A DNA stretch of 64,000 nucleotides from Pseudomonas alkylphenolica (GTDB lineage: Bacteria > Pseudomonadota > Gammaproteobacteria > Pseudomonadales > Pseudomonadaceae), in NCBI RefSeq assembly GCF_016009175.1, contig NZ_JADUCM010000011.1:62001-126000 (forward strand), read 5' to 3'. This document shows, in pieces, positions 62,714 to 64,000 of this stretch. A program made the translations under genes and the position numbers. Position 1 is the first letter of the stretch, and each line of letters opens with the position of its first letter. The notes beneath the pieces were generated by a model that was not told the DNA's origin, ran no database searches, and was given only the letters and a program-made list of their open reading frames with translations.

Positions 62714-64000
62714 TGGGAGGCCTGATCGGCGCCAGGAAGCTTGATTTCAACGTAGGCTTCGTCACGGATCTGGCGCAGCCAGGTCTGCAGCTCTTCGTCG
62801 TATTTGCGGTTACGCAGTACGTTCATCGCTTGTTGCTCACGCGCCTGTTCGGTGCTGTCGGTGGCGCGGCGGCCCAGTACTTCAAGCACGTGCCAGCCGT
62901 ATTGGGTCTTGAACGGCTTGGTCACCTGACCCTGTTGGGCAGTGGCCATCTCTTCGCGGAACTCTGGCACCAGTGCGTTCGGGTCGATCCAGTTCAGGTC
63001 GCCGCCGTTGAGGGCAGAACCCGGGTCTTCCGAGTAGCTTTTTGCCAGCTGGGCGAAGTCTTCACCATTCTGGATGCGCTCGTAGAGTTTTTCCGCCAGC
63101 GCCTTGGTGGCCTCTTCGCTGCGGATTTCACTTGGCTTGATCAGGATATGGCGAACGTGCACTTCGTCACGCACCATGGCCTGACCGCCGCGCTTTTCCT
63201 GAAGCTTGAGGATGATGAAACCACCCGGGGTACGAATCGGCTCGGTGACATCACCGACTGCCATGGAGCTGAGCAGGCGGTCGAACGGTGGTGGCAGCTG
63301 AGCCGCTTTACGCCAGCCCATCTCGCCGCCTTCCAGTGCGGTTTCGCTCGCCGAACGGGCGATGGCCAGTTGAGCGAAGTCGGCGCCTTGTTTGAGCTGC
63401 TGGTAAATTTCACCTGCTTGGCGGGCTGCTGCCTGGATGGTGGCAGCGTCAGCACGTTCCGGGGTCGGAACGAGGATGTTGGCCAGGCGGAACTCTTCGG
63501 ACAGTTGCATCTTGCCCATGTCCGAGGCAAGGAAGTTCTTCACTTCCTGCTCCGACACTTGAATGCGCTCTGCCACACGGCGCTGACGCACGCGGCTGAT
63601 GATCATCTCGCGACGGACCTGCTCGCGGGCGTCATCGTAGGACAGGCCGTCATGGGCCAGGGCGGCGCGGAATTGATCCAGGCTCATGCCGTTGCGCTGG
63701 GCAATGGTGCCGATGGCCTGGTTCAGTTCTTCGTCGGTGATGCGAATACCGGAGCGATCGCCGATCTGCAACTGCAGGTTCTCGACGATCAGGCGCTCCA
63801 GTACCTGCTGGTCCAGCACGCTGGCGGGCGGCGCAGAACCGCCGCGCTTGGCGATGGTTTGCTGGACTTCGCGCACGCGCTGGTCAAGTTGGCTTTTCAT
63901 GACCACGTCGTTATCGACAATGGCCACAACGCTATCGAGTTGCTGAACGGCGGCATGTACCGCGCCGCTCAGCAATACAGCGCCCAGCAACAGCGGGCGC
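62710..64000 (-). CDS. surA: Periplasmic chaperone/peptidyl-prolyl isomerase SurA (N-terminus outside window)
   Basis: Helps outer-membrane proteins fold in the periplasm. The window lacks only the start and the first part of the signal peptide; the hydrophobic core [14 protein letters not shown] is visible at the right edge and cleavage after VHA is likely. The chaperone N-domain is followed by two parvulin PpiC domains; the second shows [26 protein letters not shown] and [14 protein letters not shown]. pdxA overlaps its stop. Confidence 0.97.
   Translation of the reverse strand, partial: RPLLLGAVLLSGAVHAAVQQLDSVVAIVDNDVVMKSQLDQRVREVQQTIAKRGGSAPPASVLDQQVLERLIVENLQLQIGDRSGIRITDEELNQAIGTIAQRNGMSLDQFRAALAHDGLSYDDAREQVRREMIISRVRQRRVAERIQVSEQEVKNFLASDMGKMQLSEEFRLANILVPTPERADAATIQAAARQAGEIYQQLKQGADFAQLAIARSASETALEGGEMGWRKAAQLPPPFDRLLSSMAVGDVTEPIRTPGGFIILKLQEKRGGQAMVRDEVHVRHILIKPSEIRSEEATKALAEKLYERIQNGEDFAQLAKSYSEDPGSALNGGDLNWIDPNALVPEFREEMATAQQGQVTKPFKTQYGWHVLEVLGRRATDSTEQAREQQAMNVLRNRKYDEELQTWLRQIRDEAYVEIKLPGADQASQ

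Overview
The window is chromosomal DNA of a Pseudomonas, most like the P. putida/P. fluorescens group. Support comes from the GC-rich codon use, the macromolecular-synthesis block rpsU-dnaG-rpoD, the biotin block bioH-bioC-bioD, the pqqF/ABCDE cluster, lysine catabolism davBA, the surA-pdxA-rsmA-apaG-apaH block, an RsmY-type regulatory RNA with its GacA site, and REP-type repeats. Gene density is high. No transposase, integrase, phage gene or CRISPR array was seen.

Layout. 1-2110: the end of bioH, then bioC and bioD. 2225-7932: a small rod-protein-like gene, then two paralogous acyl-CoA dehydrogenases flanking a membrane diguanylate cyclase; the first dehydrogenase has a good promoter overlapped by a PsrA-type operator. 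7947-8147: GacA upstream activating site and the rsmY small RNA. 8172-10851: a LysR regulator divergent from a class III aminotransferase, then a 52-residue Pmp3-like membrane peptide. 10972-18504: the PQQ cluster on the minus strand (pqqF, pqqA, B, C, D, E, then an S9 peptidase). 18543-21672: davA, davB and an Lrp/AsnC regulator. 21855-23648: an orphan class II polyhydroxyalkanoate synthase.

24058-41425 is the most distinctive part. On the plus strand lie kynureninase, an amino acid permease, an OprD-type porin, a secreted LVIVD-repeat protein, a second porin and a chemoreceptor. On the minus strand, converging on them, lies a complete lower pathway for 3-hydroxyanthranilate: nbaR, E, H, J, I, G, F, C, D. 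Together they look like a unit that senses, imports and degrades kynurenine-type aromatic amino acids to pyruvate and acetyl-CoA. No tryptophan dioxygenase, formamidase or kynurenine 3-monooxygenase lies in the window, so the substrate probably enters at kynurenine or 3-hydroxykynurenine level, or those genes lie elsewhere.

41643-64000 is conserved core: tRNA-Ile2(CAU), a large PAS/GGDEF/EAL sensor, rpoD, dnaG, rpsU, tsaD, plsY, folB, folK, cca, the spoVR-yeaH-prkA stress operon, glpE, apaH, apaG, rsmA, pdxA and the beginning of surA, which runs off the right edge.
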